Position numbers and translations under genes: made by a program. Shown one piece after another: positions 14,566 through 24,786 of a stretch of DNA of 64,000 nt. This DNA comes from Streptomyces paradoxus (GTDB taxonomy: Bacteria; Actinomycetota; Actinomycetes; Streptomycetales; Streptomycetaceae), in the NCBI RefSeq assembly GCF_014202475.1, contig NZ_JACHGV010000018.1, positions 1 to 64,000 on the forward strand. The letters run 5' to 3'. Positions within the stretch are counted from its first letter, which is position 1. Each line of letters begins with the position of its first letter. The notes below the pieces were generated by a model. That model was not told the origin of the DNA and searched no databases. It saw nothing but the letters and a program-made list of their open reading frames with translations.

Positions 14566-17500
14566 ATGCAGCGGAAAGCTCGGCACAGATGGGGTTCGGC
14601 GGTCGTGTCGGCGACCGCCTTCGCTTTGGCCCTGGGGTCGCAGGGCGTTGCGGTCGCACTGCCGCAGGCCCCCGGGAAACCCGATCGGGGGTTCGCGTCC
14701 TCTTTCGAGGCGGACGACCCTGTTCCGGACTGGTCGAACACCGTCGACACCGGCCCCGACGGCCGCAAGCGCGCCTCGGGCGTCGACGGCGGCTACAGCA
14801 GCGGCATACCGGGCAATGTGACCGACCAGGTCACCGATGTCCGGGCCAGTGCCGAGAACTCGGGCGGCGGCGAGGTGAAGGAGAACCTCGTCGACGGCGA
14901 ACCGAGTACCAAGTGGCTCGTCTTCGAGCCCACCGGCTGGGTCGAGTTCGATATGAACAAACCAGTCAAACTGGTGCGTTACGCGCTGACGTCGGCCAAC
15001 GACCACGACGAGCGCGACCCGGAGGACTGGACCCTGAAGGGCTCCGCCGACGGCAAGGACTGGAAGACCCTGGACACCCGCTCCGGCGAGTCCTTCTCCG
15101 AGCGGTTTCAGACGAAGACGTACGACCTCGCCGAACCCGGCGAGTACCGGCACTTCCGGCTGGACGTCACCGGCAACAACGGCGGCGGTATCCTCCAGCT
15201 CGCCGACCTCCAGCTGTCCACGGGCGGCAGCGACGGGCCGGTCCCGCAGGACATGCTCTCCCTGGTCGACCGCGGCCCGAGCGGCTCCCCCACCGCCAAG
15301 GCGGGCGCCGGGTTCACCGGAAAGCGTGCCCTGCGCTACGCCGGCCGGCACACCGCCGACGGTCGGGCGTACTCGTACAACAAGGTCTTCGACGTGGATG
15401 TGGCCGTCGGCCGGAACACGCGGCTGGCCTACCGTGTCTTCCCGTCGATGGCGGACGGCGACCTCGACTACGACGCGACGAACGTCTCCGTCGACCTCGC
15501 CTTCACCGACGGCACCCATCTGAGCGAGTTGCGCGCGACGGACCAGCACGGCTTCCCGCTGACCCCGCGGGGGCAGGGCGACTCGAAGATCCTCTACGTC
15601 AACCAGTGGAACAACGTGACTTCGCGGATCGGGTCGGTCGCGGCCGGGAAGACCGTGGACCGGATCCTGGTGGCGTACGACTCGCCGAAGGGCCCGGCGA
15701 AGTTCCGGGGCTGGCTGGACGACGTGACCATCGAGTCCGTCGCCCCCGAGCGGCCGAAGGCGCACCTGTCGGACTACGCGGTGACGACCCGCGGGACGAA
15801 CTCCAGCGGCGGCTTCTCACGGGGGAACAACTTCCCGGCGACGGCGGTGCCGCACGGCTTCAACTTCTGGACGCCGGTGACCAACGCGGGTTCGCTGAGC
15901 TGGCTGTACGACTACGCGCGAGCCAACAACTCCGACAACCTGCCGACGATCCAGGCGTTCAGCGCGAGTCATGAGCCCAGTCCCTGGATGGGCGACCGGC
16001 AGACCTTCCAGGTGATGCCCTCCGTGGCCGGCGGGACACCGGAGTACGGGCGGGAAGCGCGGGAGCTGGCCTTCCGGCACGAGAACGAGACGGCTCGGCC
16101 GTACTACTACGGGGTGCGGTTCGAGAACGGGCTGAAGGCCGAGATGGCGCCGACCGATCACGCGGCGGCCCTGCGCTTCACCTACCCCGGCGACGACGCG
16201 AGCGTTCTCTTCGACAATGTCACCGATCAGGCGGGGCTGTCCCTCGACAAGGAGAACGGGATCGTCACCGGCTACTCGGACGTGAAGTCCGGGCTGTCGA
16301 CGGGCGCCACCCGGCTGTTCGTCTACGGCGAGTTCGACCAGCCGGTGACCGAGGGCGACTCCAGCGGCGTCAAGGGCTATCTGCGCTTCAAGGCCGACGA
16401 CCGGACCGTCACCCTGCGGCTGGCGACCTCGCTCATCAGCGTCGACCAGGCCAAGGACAACCTGCGCCAGGAGATCCCGGCGGGCCGGTCCTTCGAGGCG
16501 GTCGAGAAGAGCGCCCAGCGGCAGTGGGACCGGCTGCTCGGCAAGGTCGAGGTCGAGGGCGCGACCCCCGACCAGCTGACGACGCTGTACTCCAGCCTCT
16601 ACCGGCTGTACCTGTACCCGAACTCCGGGTTCGAGAAGGTCGACGGGAAGCACCGGTACGCCTCGCCCTTCTCCCCCATGCCGAAGCCGGACACCCCGAC
16701 GCACACCGGCGCGAAGATCGTCGAGGGCAAGGTGTACGTCAACAACGGCTTCTGGGACACCTACCGGACGACCTGGCCCGCGTACTCGTTCCTGACCCCG
16801 TCGCGGGCGGGTGAGCTGGTCGACGGGTTCGTGCAGCAGTACAAGGACGGCGGCTGGACCTCCCGCTGGTCCTCCCCCGGCTACGCGGACCTCATGACGG
16901 GCACGTCCTCGGACGTGGCGTTCGCGGACGCGTACGTCAAGGGCGTCGACTTCGACGCGAAGGCGGCGTACGAGGCGGCGGTGAAGAACGCGACGGTCGT
17001 ACCGCCGAACCCGGGCGTCGGCCGCAAGGGGATGACCACCTCCCCCTTCCTCGGCTACACGAGCACCGAGACGCACGAGGGCCTGTCCTGGGCGCTGGAG
17101 GGCTACCTCAACGACTACGGCATCTCCCGCATGGGCCGCAAGCTCTACGAGGAGACCGGTGAGCGCCGCTACAAGGAGGAGTCGGAGTACTTCCTGGACC
17201 GGGCCCGCGACTACGTGAACCTCTTCGACAAGAAGGCCGGGTTCTTCCAGGGCCGTGACGCGAAGGGCGACTGGCGGGTCGAGTCCTCGAAGTACGACCC
17301 GCGGGTGTGGGGCCACGACTACACCGAGACCAACGGGTGGGGTTACGCCTTCACCGCCCCGCAGGACAGCCGGGGCCTGGCCAACCTGTACGGCGGCCGC
17401 AAGGCCCTCGGCGACAAGCTCGACGCGTACCTCTCCACCCCGGAGACGGCCTCCCCCGAGTTCGTCGGCTCCTACGGCGGTGTCATCCACGAGATGACCG

Positions 17501-18363
17501 AGGCGCGGGACGTGCGGATGGGCATGTACGGCCACTCGAACCAGGTGGCCCACCACGCCCTGTACATGTACGACGCGGCCGGGCAGCCCTGGAAGACGCA
17601 GAAGAACGTCCGCGAGGTGCTGTCCCGGCTGTACACCGGCAGCGAGATCGGGCAGGGCTACCACGGTGACGAGGACAACGGCGAGCAGTCGGCCTGGTAC
17701 CTGTTCTCCGCGCTCGGCTTCTACCCGCTGGTGATGGGCAGCGGCGAGTACGCCATCGGCTCACCTCTGTTCACGAAGGCGACCGTGCATCTGGAGAACG
17801 GGCGCGAGCTGGTGGTGAAATCGCCGCGCAACAGCGCGAGGAACGTGTACGTGCAGGGGCTGAAGGTCAACGGCCGGACCTGGACGAAAACCTCGCTGCC
17901 GCACGCGCTGGTCGCCAAGGGCGGTGTCCTGGAGTTCGACATGGGCCCGCGGCCGTCGTCCTGGGGCACGGGCGGGCATGCCGCGCCCGTGTCGATCACC
18001 CGGGACGACGGAGTGCCGACGCCCCGCGCGGACGTGCTGGAGGGCGACGGTGCCCTGTTCGACGACACGTCGGCGACGGACGCGGCGGTGACGTCCGTGG
18101 ACCTGCCGGTCCGCGAGGGCGGCGAGGCGGTCCAGTACACGCTGACGTCGTCGGCGGACCGGGCGAAGGCACCGGACGGCTGGACGCTCCAGGGATCCTC
18201 CGGCGGCACGGCCTGGAAGACGCTGGACCGGCGCTCCGGGGAGTCCTTCGCCTGGGACCGGCAGACCCGCGCGTTCACCGTGAAATCGCCGGGTACGTAC
18301 GAGAGGTACCGCCTGGTCCTCGATGGTGAGGCCACCCTGGCGGAGGTCGAACTGCTTTCCTGA
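14566..18363 (+). CDS. Secreted GH92 alpha-mannosidase with two F5/8C-type modules
   Basis: A 1265-residue secreted enzyme. Residues 1-35 are a signal peptide (Sec type, ending around VAVALPQA). Residues about 85-195 form an F5/8 type C-like carbohydrate-binding module (ASAENSGGGEVKENLVDGE, with the paired WTLKGSADGKDWKTLD stretch). The GH92 catalytic region spans about 400-1110 and shows the conserved GHSNQVAHHALY and YHGDEDNGEQSAWY motifs; the latter carries the catalytic acidic residues. A second, shorter F5/8C-like module is at about 1165-1265 (WTLQGSSGGTAWKTLD). GH92 enzymes are calcium-dependent exo-alpha-mannosidases. ATG 14566 has GGAGG ten bases upstream. The GH67 gene follows after 20 bases, probably in one transcript. 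Confidence 0.92.
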   Translation: MQRKARHRWGSAVVSATAFALALGSQGVAVALPQAPGKPDRGFASSFEADDPVPDWSNTVDTGPDGRKRASGVDGGYSSGIPGNVTDQVTDVRASAENSGGGEVKENLVDGEPSTKWLVFEPTGWVEFDMNKPVKLVRYALTSANDHDERDPEDWTLKGSADGKDWKTLDTRSGESFSERFQTKTYDLAEPGEYRHFRLDVTGNNGGGILQLADLQLSTGGSDGPVPQDMLSLVDRGPSGSPTAKAGAGFTGKRALRYAGRHTADGRAYSYNKVFDVDVAVGRNTRLAYRVFPSMADGDLDYDATNVSVDLAFTDGTHLSELRATDQHGFPLTPRGQGDSKILYVNQWNNVTSRIGSVAAGKTVDRILVAYDSPKGPAKFRGWLDDVTIESVAPERPKAHLSDYAVTTRGTNSSGGFSRGNNFPATAVPHGFNFWTPVTNAGSLSWLYDYARANNSDNLPTIQAFSASHEPSPWMGDRQTFQVMPSVAGGTPEYGREARELAFRHENETARPYYYGVRFENGLKAEMAPTDHAAALRFTYPGDDASVLFDNVTDQAGLSLDKENGIVTGYSDVKSGLSTGATRLFVYGEFDQPVTEGDSSGVKGYLRFKADDRTVTLRLATSLISVDQAKDNLRQEIPAGRSFEAVEKSAQRQWDRLLGKVEVEGATPDQLTTLYSSLYRLYLYPNSGFEKVDGKHRYASPFSPMPKPDTPTHTGAKIVEGKVYVNNGFWDTYRTTWPAYSFLTPSRAGELVDGFVQQYKDGGWTSRWSSPGYADLMTGTSSDVAFADAYVKGVDFDAKAAYEAAVKNATVVPPNPGVGRKGMTTSPFLGYTSTETHEGLSWALEGYLNDYGISRMGRKLYEETGERRYKEESEYFLDRARDYVNLFDKKAGFFQGRDAKGDWRVESSKYDPRVWGHDYTETNGWGYAFTAPQDSRGLANLYGGRKALGDKLDAYLSTPETASPEFVGSYGGVIHEMTEARDVRMGMYGHSNQVAHHALYMYDAAGQPWKTQKNVREVLSRLYTGSEIGQGYHGDEDNGEQSAWYLFSALGFYPLVMGSGEYAIGSPLFTKATVHLENGRELVVKSPRNSARNVYVQGLKVNGRTWTKTSLPHALVAKGGVLEFDMGPRPSSWGTGGHAAPVSITRDDGVPTPRADVLEGDGALFDDTSATDAAVTSVDLPVREGGEAVQYTLTSSADRAKAPDGWTLQGSSGGTAWKTLDRRSGESFAWDRQTRAFTVKSPGTYERYRLVLDGEATLAEVELLS

Positions 18364-18383
18364 GCAGCCGAGTTGGGGGTCCG

Positions 18384-20375
18384 ATGCCGCTTCCCGTGCC
18401 CGTCCTGCCCGAGGGTGTCGACCCGGCCTGGCTGCCGCCCGGCGCCTTCCGGGCGGTCGGTGGCCGCCGGACCCTGATCCGCGGATCGGGTCCGCTGGTG
18501 GAGACGGTGCACGGGGAGGTGGCTCAGGCCTGCCGGCGGTTCGGGGGCCGGGTCGTGCGGGACGCCGTACCGGACGGCGCGTACGACCTGGTCCTCGGCC
18601 TCGGCGCCGACGGTCCGGACCTCCTCGGCGAGGAGGGGTTCACCTGCGCGCGGGAGGGTGGCACGACCACCGTCACCGCCTCCGGCGGACGCGGGCTGCT
18701 GTACGGGCTGTTCCATGTCGTACGGCTCGGGGAGGCGGCCTTCACCGGCGAACGCCCGAGGGAGACGCACCGTCCCGCACTCGCCCTGCGCATGCTCGAC
18801 CACTGGGACAACGTGGCCGTGCACCCGGTCATGGGCCAGGTGGAGCGCGGGTACGCGGGCGGCTCGCTGTTCTGGCGGGACGGGAGGGCACGGGGCGAAC
18901 TCGACCGGGTGCGCGCGTACGGCAGGCTGCTGGCGGCGTGCGGGATCAACGCGGTCTCCGTGAACAACGTCAATGTGCACGCGGCCGAGGCGCGCCTGCT
19001 GACCGACCGCATCGGTGAAGTGGCCGACATCGCCGGGGCGTTGCGGCCCTACGGCATCCGCACCCACCTGTCGGTGTCCTTCGCCGCACCGGTCACGCTG
19101 GGCGGGCTGCCCACCGCCGATCCGCTGGACGGCGCGGTGCGCGCCTGGTGGGCCGGGGCGACGCGGCGGGTCTACGAGGCGATACCCGACTTCGGCGGGT
19201 ACGTGGTGAAAGCGGACTCGGAGGGGCAGCCGGGGCCGTTCGCGTACGGCCGCAGTCACGCCGAGGGCGCGAACCTGCTGGCGGCGGCCCTGGAGCCGTT
19301 CGGCGGCACGGTGCACTGGCGGGCGTTCGTCTACGACCACCGCCAGGACTGGCGGGACCGCACCACCGACCGGGCGCGGGCCGCGTACGACCATTTCGTG
19401 CCGCTGGACGGGGAGTTCGCCGCCAACGCCGTGCTCCAGGTGAAGCACGGGCCGATGGACTTCCAGGTGCGTGAGCCGGTCTCGCCGCTGATCGGTGCGA
19501 TGCCCCGGACCCGGCTGGCGGTGGAGCTTCAGGCCACCCAGGAGTACACCGGGCAGCAGCGGCATGTGTGCTGGCTGGGGCCGATGTGGAGTGAGGTCCT
19601 GCGGTTCCCGCCCGAACTCGGGCTGTCGGTCGGCGAGTTGGCTCGGGGCGGGCTCGTCGCCGTGCCGAATGCCGGTGACGACCCGTTCTGGACGGGGCAT
19701 CCGCTGGCGCAGGCCAACCTGTACACCTTCGGGCGGCTGGCCTGGCGGCCGGACGCCGAGCCGCGCGCGGTGCTCGACGAGTGGATCGGGCTCAGCTTCC
19801 CGGACGCGCCCCCGCAGGTGGCCGAGGGGCTGCACGCCGTGCTCGACGGCTCCTGGCGGACGTACGAGAAGTACACCGCTCCCCTGGGCGTGGGCTTCAT
19901 GGTGCAGCCGGGGCACCACTACGGGCCGAGTGTGGACGGGTACGAGTACAGCCCGTGGGGGACCTACCACTTCGCCGACCGGGACGGGCTCGGCGTCGAC
20001 CGCAGCGTGAAGAGCGGTACGGGCTTCGCCGGGCAGTACGGCAAGCCGTGGGCCGAGCTGTACGAGTCGCCGGACACCTGCCCCGACGAGCTGCTGCTGT
20101 TCTTCCACCACGTGCCGTACGGGCATGTGCTGAAGAGCGGGAAGACCGTGATCCAGCACATCTACGACGCGCACTTCGAGGGTGTCGAGGAGGTCGAGGA
20201 GGCCCGGTCGGTGTGGGCGTCCCTGGCCGGGCTGGTGGACCCGGCGCGCCATGCGCGGGTGGCGGAGCGCTACGAGGAGCAGCTCCGCGGCGCCCGCGAG
20301 TGGCGCGACCAGGTCAACAGCTACTTCTTCCGCAAGTCCGGGGTGCCGGACGGGCGGGGGCGGCGGATCTACTGA
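18384..20375 (+). CDS. GH67 alpha-glucuronidase
   Basis: A 663-residue protein without a signal peptide, matching GH67 xylan alpha-1,2-glucuronidase. Characteristic stretches are VKADSEGQPGPFAYGRSHA (acid Glu), VHWRAFVYDHRQDWR and the LQATQEYTG motif (base Glu), plus the C-terminal SGKTVIQHIYDAHFEG. The enzyme removes (4-O-methyl)glucuronic acid from the non-reducing end of short xylo-oligosaccharides, so it acts inside the cell on imported aldouronates. It is about 40 residues shorter than many GH67 proteins, mostly at the N terminus. It follows the GH92 gene by 20 bases, and its stop overlaps the convergent GH42 stop by seven bases. The neighbouring LplABC-type importer and acetyl-xylan esterase support the assignment. 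Confidence 0.9.
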   Translation: MPLPVPVLPEGVDPAWLPPGAFRAVGGRRTLIRGSGPLVETVHGEVAQACRRFGGRVVRDAVPDGAYDLVLGLGADGPDLLGEEGFTCAREGGTTTVTASGGRGLLYGLFHVVRLGEAAFTGERPRETHRPALALRMLDHWDNVAVHPVMGQVERGYAGGSLFWRDGRARGELDRVRAYGRLLAACGINAVSVNNVNVHAAEARLLTDRIGEVADIAGALRPYGIRTHLSVSFAAPVTLGGLPTADPLDGAVRAWWAGATRRVYEAIPDFGGYVVKADSEGQPGPFAYGRSHAEGANLLAAALEPFGGTVHWRAFVYDHRQDWRDRTTDRARAAYDHFVPLDGEFAANAVLQVKHGPMDFQVREPVSPLIGAMPRTRLAVELQATQEYTGQQRHVCWLGPMWSEVLRFPPELGLSVGELARGGLVAVPNAGDDPFWTGHPLAQANLYTFGRLAWRPDAEPRAVLDEWIGLSFPDAPPQVAEGLHAVLDGSWRTYEKYTAPLGVGFMVQPGHHYGPSVDGYEYSPWGTYHFADRDGLGVDRSVKSGTGFAGQYGKPWAELYESPDTCPDELLLFFHHVPYGHVLKSGKTVIQHIYDAHFEGVEEVEEARSVWASLAGLVDPARHARVAERYEEQLRGAREWRDQVNSYFFRKSGVPDGRGRRIY

Positions 20376-22369
20376 AGGATCGCCACGCCCAGGGGGTCGA
20401 GGACCAAAGGTTCGCCCTGGTCCAGCCGCTTGCCGGTGAGCAGGTCGGTCGCGGTGGCGTGGGCGGTGAGGCGGGCCGGTTCGGAGGCGTGGTTGAGGAG
20501 GAAGAGCAGGCGGGTGCCGTCGGGGGCGACGCGGGTGGCGGTCTCCACCGCGGGGTGGCCGGCGTAGGGGCCGAGCAGGTCGTGGCGGGTCAGGATCCGG
20601 CGGACGACCTCGTCGACGCCCGGCTGGTCGAGGGCGGTGGCGACGTACCAGGCCTCGCCGTCGTGTGCGCCGAAGGGGTTGCGCGTCACGGCAGGGGTGC
20701 CCGCGTAGAAGTCGGTGCCGTACGTGGCGACGGGCTCGGCGCCGCGCGGCCGCACGACCTCGAAGACGAGCCGGGCCTTGGTACCGAGCTCGGGGACGGT
20801 CTGGGTGAACTCCGGCGGCCGGGCGTCCCATTCGTCCACGCGGATGCCCATGAGGGGTGCGAGCGGCCCGGGGACATCGGTGGGGAAAGCGCGGTCGTGC
20901 TCGTCGACGCGGCCGGAGAGGAAGGTGGCCAGGACCGTGCCGCCGCGTGCGGCGACGGCTTCGAGGCGGGCGGCGAGATCGCCCTTGACCATGTGGAGGG
21001 CGGGGGCGAGGACCACGTCGTAGGGCGTGAGGCCGGCGGTCTGCGGGATCACGTCCACGTCGGCGCCCGCCTCCCGGGCGGCCCGGTAGTAGGCGTGGAC
21101 CACGTCCGGGTACTTCACCAGCCGGGACGGGCCGTCGGAGATCTCCAGGGCCCACCAGCTGTCCCAGTCGAAGAGGAGGGCGGTGCGGGCGGGGGTGCGG
21201 GCGCCGAGCGTGCGGTCGCCCAGGGCTTCCAGCTCCCGTCCCAGGGCGGCGACTTCGCGGAAGACGCGGGTGTCCTCGCGGCCCGCGTGACCGATGACGG
21301 CCCCGTGGTACTTCTCGCAGGCGCCCCTGGAGGCGCGCATCTGGAAGTAGAGGGCGGCGTCCGCGCCGTGGGCGATCGCCTGGAAGGTGGCGAGGCGGAG
21401 CTCGCCGGGCCGCCGGAGCGGGTTGACGTCACGGCAGGCCGTCACGGACGGGGTCTGCTCCATCAGCCAGAAGGGGGCGCCGTCCTTCAGGCCGCGCATC
21501 AGGTCGTGGGCGAGGGCGGGCCGGGTCGGCGGCGCGTCGAGGGGCGGGTAGTTGTCCCAGGCGGCGAAGTCGAGGTGGGGCGCCCAGCGGTGGTAGTCGA
21601 GGGGGCGAAAGGTGCCCATGAAGTTGGTGGTGACGGGCGTGTCCGGGTCGTGGGCGCGGATCACCTCCTTCTCGGCCAGGAAGCAGCCGAGGAGGGCGTC
21701 GGTGGTGAAGCGGAGGTAGTCGAGCGTGATGCCCTGGAAGGCGGTGTGGTCGGGGTCGCGCCAGTGCTCGGTGAGGGCGTTCGGCGGCTCGATCTGGTCC
21801 CAGTCGGTGTAGCGGTGCGACCAGAAGGTGGTCCACCAGGCGTCGTTGAGGGCGTCGAGGGTGCCGTGCCGGTCCCGGAGCCACACCCGGAACGCCTCGG
21901 CGCACAGGTCGCAGTAACAGGAGCCGCCGTACTCGTTGTTGATGTGCCAGGCGAGCAGGGCCGGGTGGTGCGCGTAGCGTTCGGCGAGACGGGAGGCCAG
22001 CGCGGTGGCGTGTGCGCGGTACGCCGGTGAGCTGGGGCAGAAGTTGTGGCGCTGGCCGTAGCGGTGGCGGCGGCCCTCGAAGTCGGTGCGGTTGACCTCG
22101 GGGTGCCGCTTCGCGAGCCAGGGCGGGAGGGCGGCGGTGCCGGTGGCCAGGCAGACCCGGCGTCCTTCTGCGGCGGCCCGGTCCAGGACGCTGTCCAGGA
22201 CCGTGAAGTCGTATGTGTCCGGGGCCGGTTGGGTGAGGGACCAGGTGAAGACGCCGACGGTGAGGGTGTCGATGCCGGCCCGGGTGAACAGGCGGTGGTC
22301 CTCGTCCCGGACCTCCTCGGGCCACTGCTCGGGGTTGTAGTCGCCGCCGTAGCGGATCTTCTGCGTCAT
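20369..22369 (-). CDS. GH42 beta-galactosidase
   Basis: A 666-residue intracellular GH42 enzyme. It begins IRYGGDYNPEQWPEEV, the typical GH42 opening. The acid/base Glu is in WHINNEYGGSCYCDLC, with the Cys cluster that binds structural zinc in part of the family; the nucleophile Glu is in FWLMEQTPS. The trimerisation and C-terminal beta domains follow. It cuts beta-D-galactosides (or alpha-L-arabinopyranosides in some relatives). ATG 22369 overlaps the stop of the YesL gene (ATGA), so it is the last gene of the lplB-lplC-lplA-yesL operon. It would process galactose-bearing hemicellulose or pectin side chains brought in by that importer. Confidence 0.92.
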   Translation of the reverse strand: MTQKIRYGGDYNPEQWPEEVRDEDHRLFTRAGIDTLTVGVFTWSLTQPAPDTYDFTVLDSVLDRAAAEGRRVCLATGTAALPPWLAKRHPEVNRTDFEGRRHRYGQRHNFCPSSPAYRAHATALASRLAERYAHHPALLAWHINNEYGGSCYCDLCAEAFRVWLRDRHGTLDALNDAWWTTFWSHRYTDWDQIEPPNALTEHWRDPDHTAFQGITLDYLRFTTDALLGCFLAEKEVIRAHDPDTPVTTNFMGTFRPLDYHRWAPHLDFAAWDNYPPLDAPPTRPALAHDLMRGLKDGAPFWLMEQTPSVTACRDVNPLRRPGELRLATFQAIAHGADAALYFQMRASRGACEKYHGAVIGHAGREDTRVFREVAALGRELEALGDRTLGARTPARTALLFDWDSWWALEISDGPSRLVKYPDVVHAYYRAAREAGADVDVIPQTAGLTPYDVVLAPALHMVKGDLAARLEAVAARGGTVLATFLSGRVDEHDRAFPTDVPGPLAPLMGIRVDEWDARPPEFTQTVPELGTKARLVFEVVRPRGAEPVATYGTDFYAGTPAVTRNPFGAHDGEAWYVATALDQPGVDEVVRRILTRHDLLGPYAGHPAVETATRVAPDGTRLLFLLNHASEPARLTAHATATDLLTGKRLDQGEPLVLDPLGVAILQ

Positions 22370-23049
22370 GCGGTGAAGTCCTTCCGCGTCTCGGCGATCA
22401 CCGGGCGGCTGCCGTGCAGCAGGGACAGCAGCAGCGGGGCGGCCAGCAGGGCGGCCACGGCCTCGGTCAGCAGGCTTGCCGACGCGGCCGTCAGGACCAG
22501 CAGGGAGACGACGGCGAGGGTGACGCGGCCGTGCCGGAACAGGAAGTAGGCGGCGAGGCGGGCGGTGTCCCGGGCGCGGAAGGCGAAGAGCGAGGTGAGG
22601 ACGAGGGCGTGCGCGCCCCAGAGGAGACAGCCGGTGCCGATCGCCGCGAGCAGCAGGGCCCACCAGCCGGGCAGGCCGGTGGCGGAGAAGTGCGTGAGGG
22701 TGAAGGCGATGATCGTCAGCCAGGCCAGCAGGGGGGTCCAGAGCTTCAGTGCCGGTACGGCGTTGAACCGCAGGCCGCGCAGGTAGGCGCGGGCCGGGTG
22801 CAGTCCGGTGAGGTCGTGGCTGCGGTGGTGGAGGGCGTAGAGCGCGGCGGACAGGGCGGGCCCGAGGGGAAGCAGGCACGGGGCCGCGAGGGGGAGGTTC
22901 GCGGGGTCGGGGCCGAGCAGCAGCAGTGCGGCCAGGCCCGGGGAGGCGGTGAGGAGGAGCAGCGCCTCGACGGTCAGCAGGGTGTGGATGAGGGCGCAGG
23001 CGCGGGAGAGGGTTCCGGTGCCGAAGTCGGAGGTGCGAACGGTGATCAT
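22366..23049 (-). CDS. YesL-family (DUF624) membrane protein
   Basis: A 227-residue protein with five to six hydrophobic spans and the DUF624/YesL pattern (PALSAALYALHHRSHD, RGLRFNAVPALKLWTPLL). YesL proteins are encoded beside LplABC-type oligosaccharide importers and pectin or xylan hydrolases in many bacteria; their biochemical role is not established, though an auxiliary role in transport is assumed. It lies between the binding protein (38 bases upstream) and the GH42 gene (ATGA overlap), as expected for that association. Confidence 0.85.
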   Translation of the reverse strand: MITVRTSDFGTGTLSRACALIHTLLTVEALLLLTASPGLAALLLLGPDPANLPLAAPCLLPLGPALSAALYALHHRSHDLTGLHPARAYLRGLRFNAVPALKLWTPLLAWLTIIAFTLTHFSATGLPGWWALLLAAIGTGCLLWGAHALVLTSLFAFRARDTARLAAYFLFRHGRVTLAVVSLLVLTAASASLLTEAVAALLAAPLLLSLLHGSRPVIAETRKDFTA

Positions 23050-23086
23050 GCGGCGGCCCCCCGGCAGGGCGTGTCGGGGACGCTGA

Positions 23087-24742
23087 TCACCCGTTCTCCT
23101 TCCTGAACCGCTCGTACGCCTTGTTGTGCAGGTCGACGAGCTGTTGCATGTTCTTCGACTTCAGCTCGGCGAGGTAGGCGTCCCACTGGGACAGCGGGCG
23201 CTTGCCGAGGACGAACCGCAGGGTGTTCTGGATGACGGTGTCCTTGAGCGGGGTGTCCCAGAGGGTGGCCTGTTCCTGCTCGAAGGACTGGAGCGGGTGG
23301 GCGGGGTCGACGGGCAGTTGCTCGCGCCGGGCCATGGCGGCCTGGAACTTCTCCTCGTCCGGGCCGAACATGGAGGAGACGAGTTCCCAGCTGCCGCCGT
23401 AGGCGAAGACGCCGTTGTAGAAGCCGTAGTCCTTCTGCATGTCCTTCGGGGCGTCCGGGTCGGAGCCCATGAGGCTGATGCCGGGCTTCGGCCTGTACTG
23501 GCGTCCCGAGCGGGTGTAGGTAACGCCCTGGACGCCCCAGCGGGCCAGTCGCTGGCCCTCGTCCGAGTACCAGAGCCAGTCCACGAACTGCATCATGGCG
23601 ACGAAGCTGTCGCTCTTCAGCGCCTTGCTGGAGATCATCACGCCGTTCTCCAGGCGGCTGCCGCCCAGCACCACGGGCCCGGCCGGTCCGAGCGGCACCG
23701 GGACCATCTCCATCTTCGCGCCCTCGACCTGCTTCTCCAGGTTGTAGCGGTAGTTCTGCACCAGCTCCTGGGGGTTGGCGCTCATCGCGAAGCACTTCTC
23801 GGCCAGGAGCTTCTGCACGGCCTGGTCGTCGGTCTGGCTGAAGCTCTCGGGGTCCATGAGCTTCTCGGCGACGAGCCTCCGCAGGTATTCGACCAACTGG
23901 CGGTAGGCGTCCTGCGCGCCGGTGAAGACGTACTTCTGGGCCTTGTGGTCGAAGCTGATGTTGTCGTACGTCCAGCCGGCTCTGACGCCGAAGGCCTGGC
24001 CGAGGTAGCTGAACAGGGCGCCGCAGGGGAACGGGGTGTTGGTGCTCCAGCGGTCGGAGAAGGGGTACTTGCCCGGGTACTCCTCCTTCAGCGCCTTGAG
24101 GACGTCGTACACCTCGTCCCAGGTGGTGGGCGGGGTGAGGCCGTGCCTGTCGAGGACGTCCGTGCGGAAGGACAGCGAGTAGCCGGACTTGACCTTCTCG
24201 TGCAGGCCGGGCAGCAGGTAGTACTTGCCGTCGGACTGGCGGATGGAGTCGAGCTCGGGCTCCAGCCTCCACTTGCGCACCTTGTCGCGGAAGTTGGGCA
24301 TGAGCTTGACGTAGTCGCTCACCGGGAGGACGGCGCCCGAGGAGACGAAGGCGACCTCCGAGGGGTGGTACGTCTTCGGGATGAGGAACGGGGCGTCCCC
24401 GGCCCCGATGAGGACGCTGCGTTTCTTCTCGTAGTCGGCGAGCGGGACGTCGACCGGCTTGAGGGTCACCCCGGTGCGCTTGGTGAGTTCCTTCCAGAAC
24501 AGCCAGCCGTCCTTCATGGGGTAGACCGGGTTGTTGTTGTGCAGGACCGAGAAGGACAGCGGCTCGGCGGCCTTGAACTGCTGTCCCGCCCGGTAGTTCT
24601 TCATGGCGCCGTGTCGCTTCTTGGAGAGGTCCTTGGAGTCGCCTCCGTCCTCGCCGCTGCCGCAGCCGGTGACGGTGGCGAGGCCGATGAACCCGGCGGC
24701 GGCGAGGATCTGGCGCCGCGAGAGCTGTCCTGCGTTCTGCAC
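23087..24742 (-). CDS. LplA/YtcQ-type oligosaccharide-binding lipoprotein
   Basis: A 551-residue extracellular solute-binding protein, long for the class but normal for the LplA/aldouronate group. The N terminus has a twin-arginine signal (LSRRQILAAAGF) and a lipobox (TVTGCGSG). GTG 24742 follows AAAGGAG by five bases. It binds oligosaccharides outside the membrane for the two permeases upstream. Databases label this group as putative aldouronate transport; here the nearby GH67 alpha-glucuronidase and CE7 esterase make (methyl)glucurono-xylo-oligosaccharides a sensible ligand. Pectin-derived oligosaccharides are the main alternative because relatives work with unsaturated galacturonides. Confidence 0.85.
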   Translation of the reverse strand: MQNAGQLSRRQILAAAGFIGLATVTGCGSGEDGGDSKDLSKKRHGAMKNYRAGQQFKAAEPLSFSVLHNNNPVYPMKDGWLFWKELTKRTGVTLKPVDVPLADYEKKRSVLIGAGDAPFLIPKTYHPSEVAFVSSGAVLPVSDYVKLMPNFRDKVRKWRLEPELDSIRQSDGKYYLLPGLHEKVKSGYSLSFRTDVLDRHGLTPPTTWDEVYDVLKALKEEYPGKYPFSDRWSTNTPFPCGALFSYLGQAFGVRAGWTYDNISFDHKAQKYVFTGAQDAYRQLVEYLRRLVAEKLMDPESFSQTDDQAVQKLLAEKCFAMSANPQELVQNYRYNLEKQVEGAKMEMVPVPLGPAGPVVLGGSRLENGVMISSKALKSDSFVAMMQFVDWLWYSDEGQRLARWGVQGVTYTRSGRQYRPKPGISLMGSDPDAPKDMQKDYGFYNGVFAYGGSWELVSSMFGPDEEKFQAAMARREQLPVDPAHPLQSFEQEQATLWDTPLKDTVIQNTLRFVLGKRPLSQWDAYLAELKSKNMQQLVDLHNKAYERFRKENG

Positions 24743-24786
24743 GGAGACTCCTTTGTTCCCGTGGGCGAGGTGAGGAGGCGGCGGCG

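Noticed and set aside
17721..21155. 1144-residue open frame on the minus strand
   Set aside because: It runs antisense to GH92 and GH67 and partly over GH42, is arginine/proline-rich with no domain, and the plus-strand genes are clear family members. Typical high-GC shadow.
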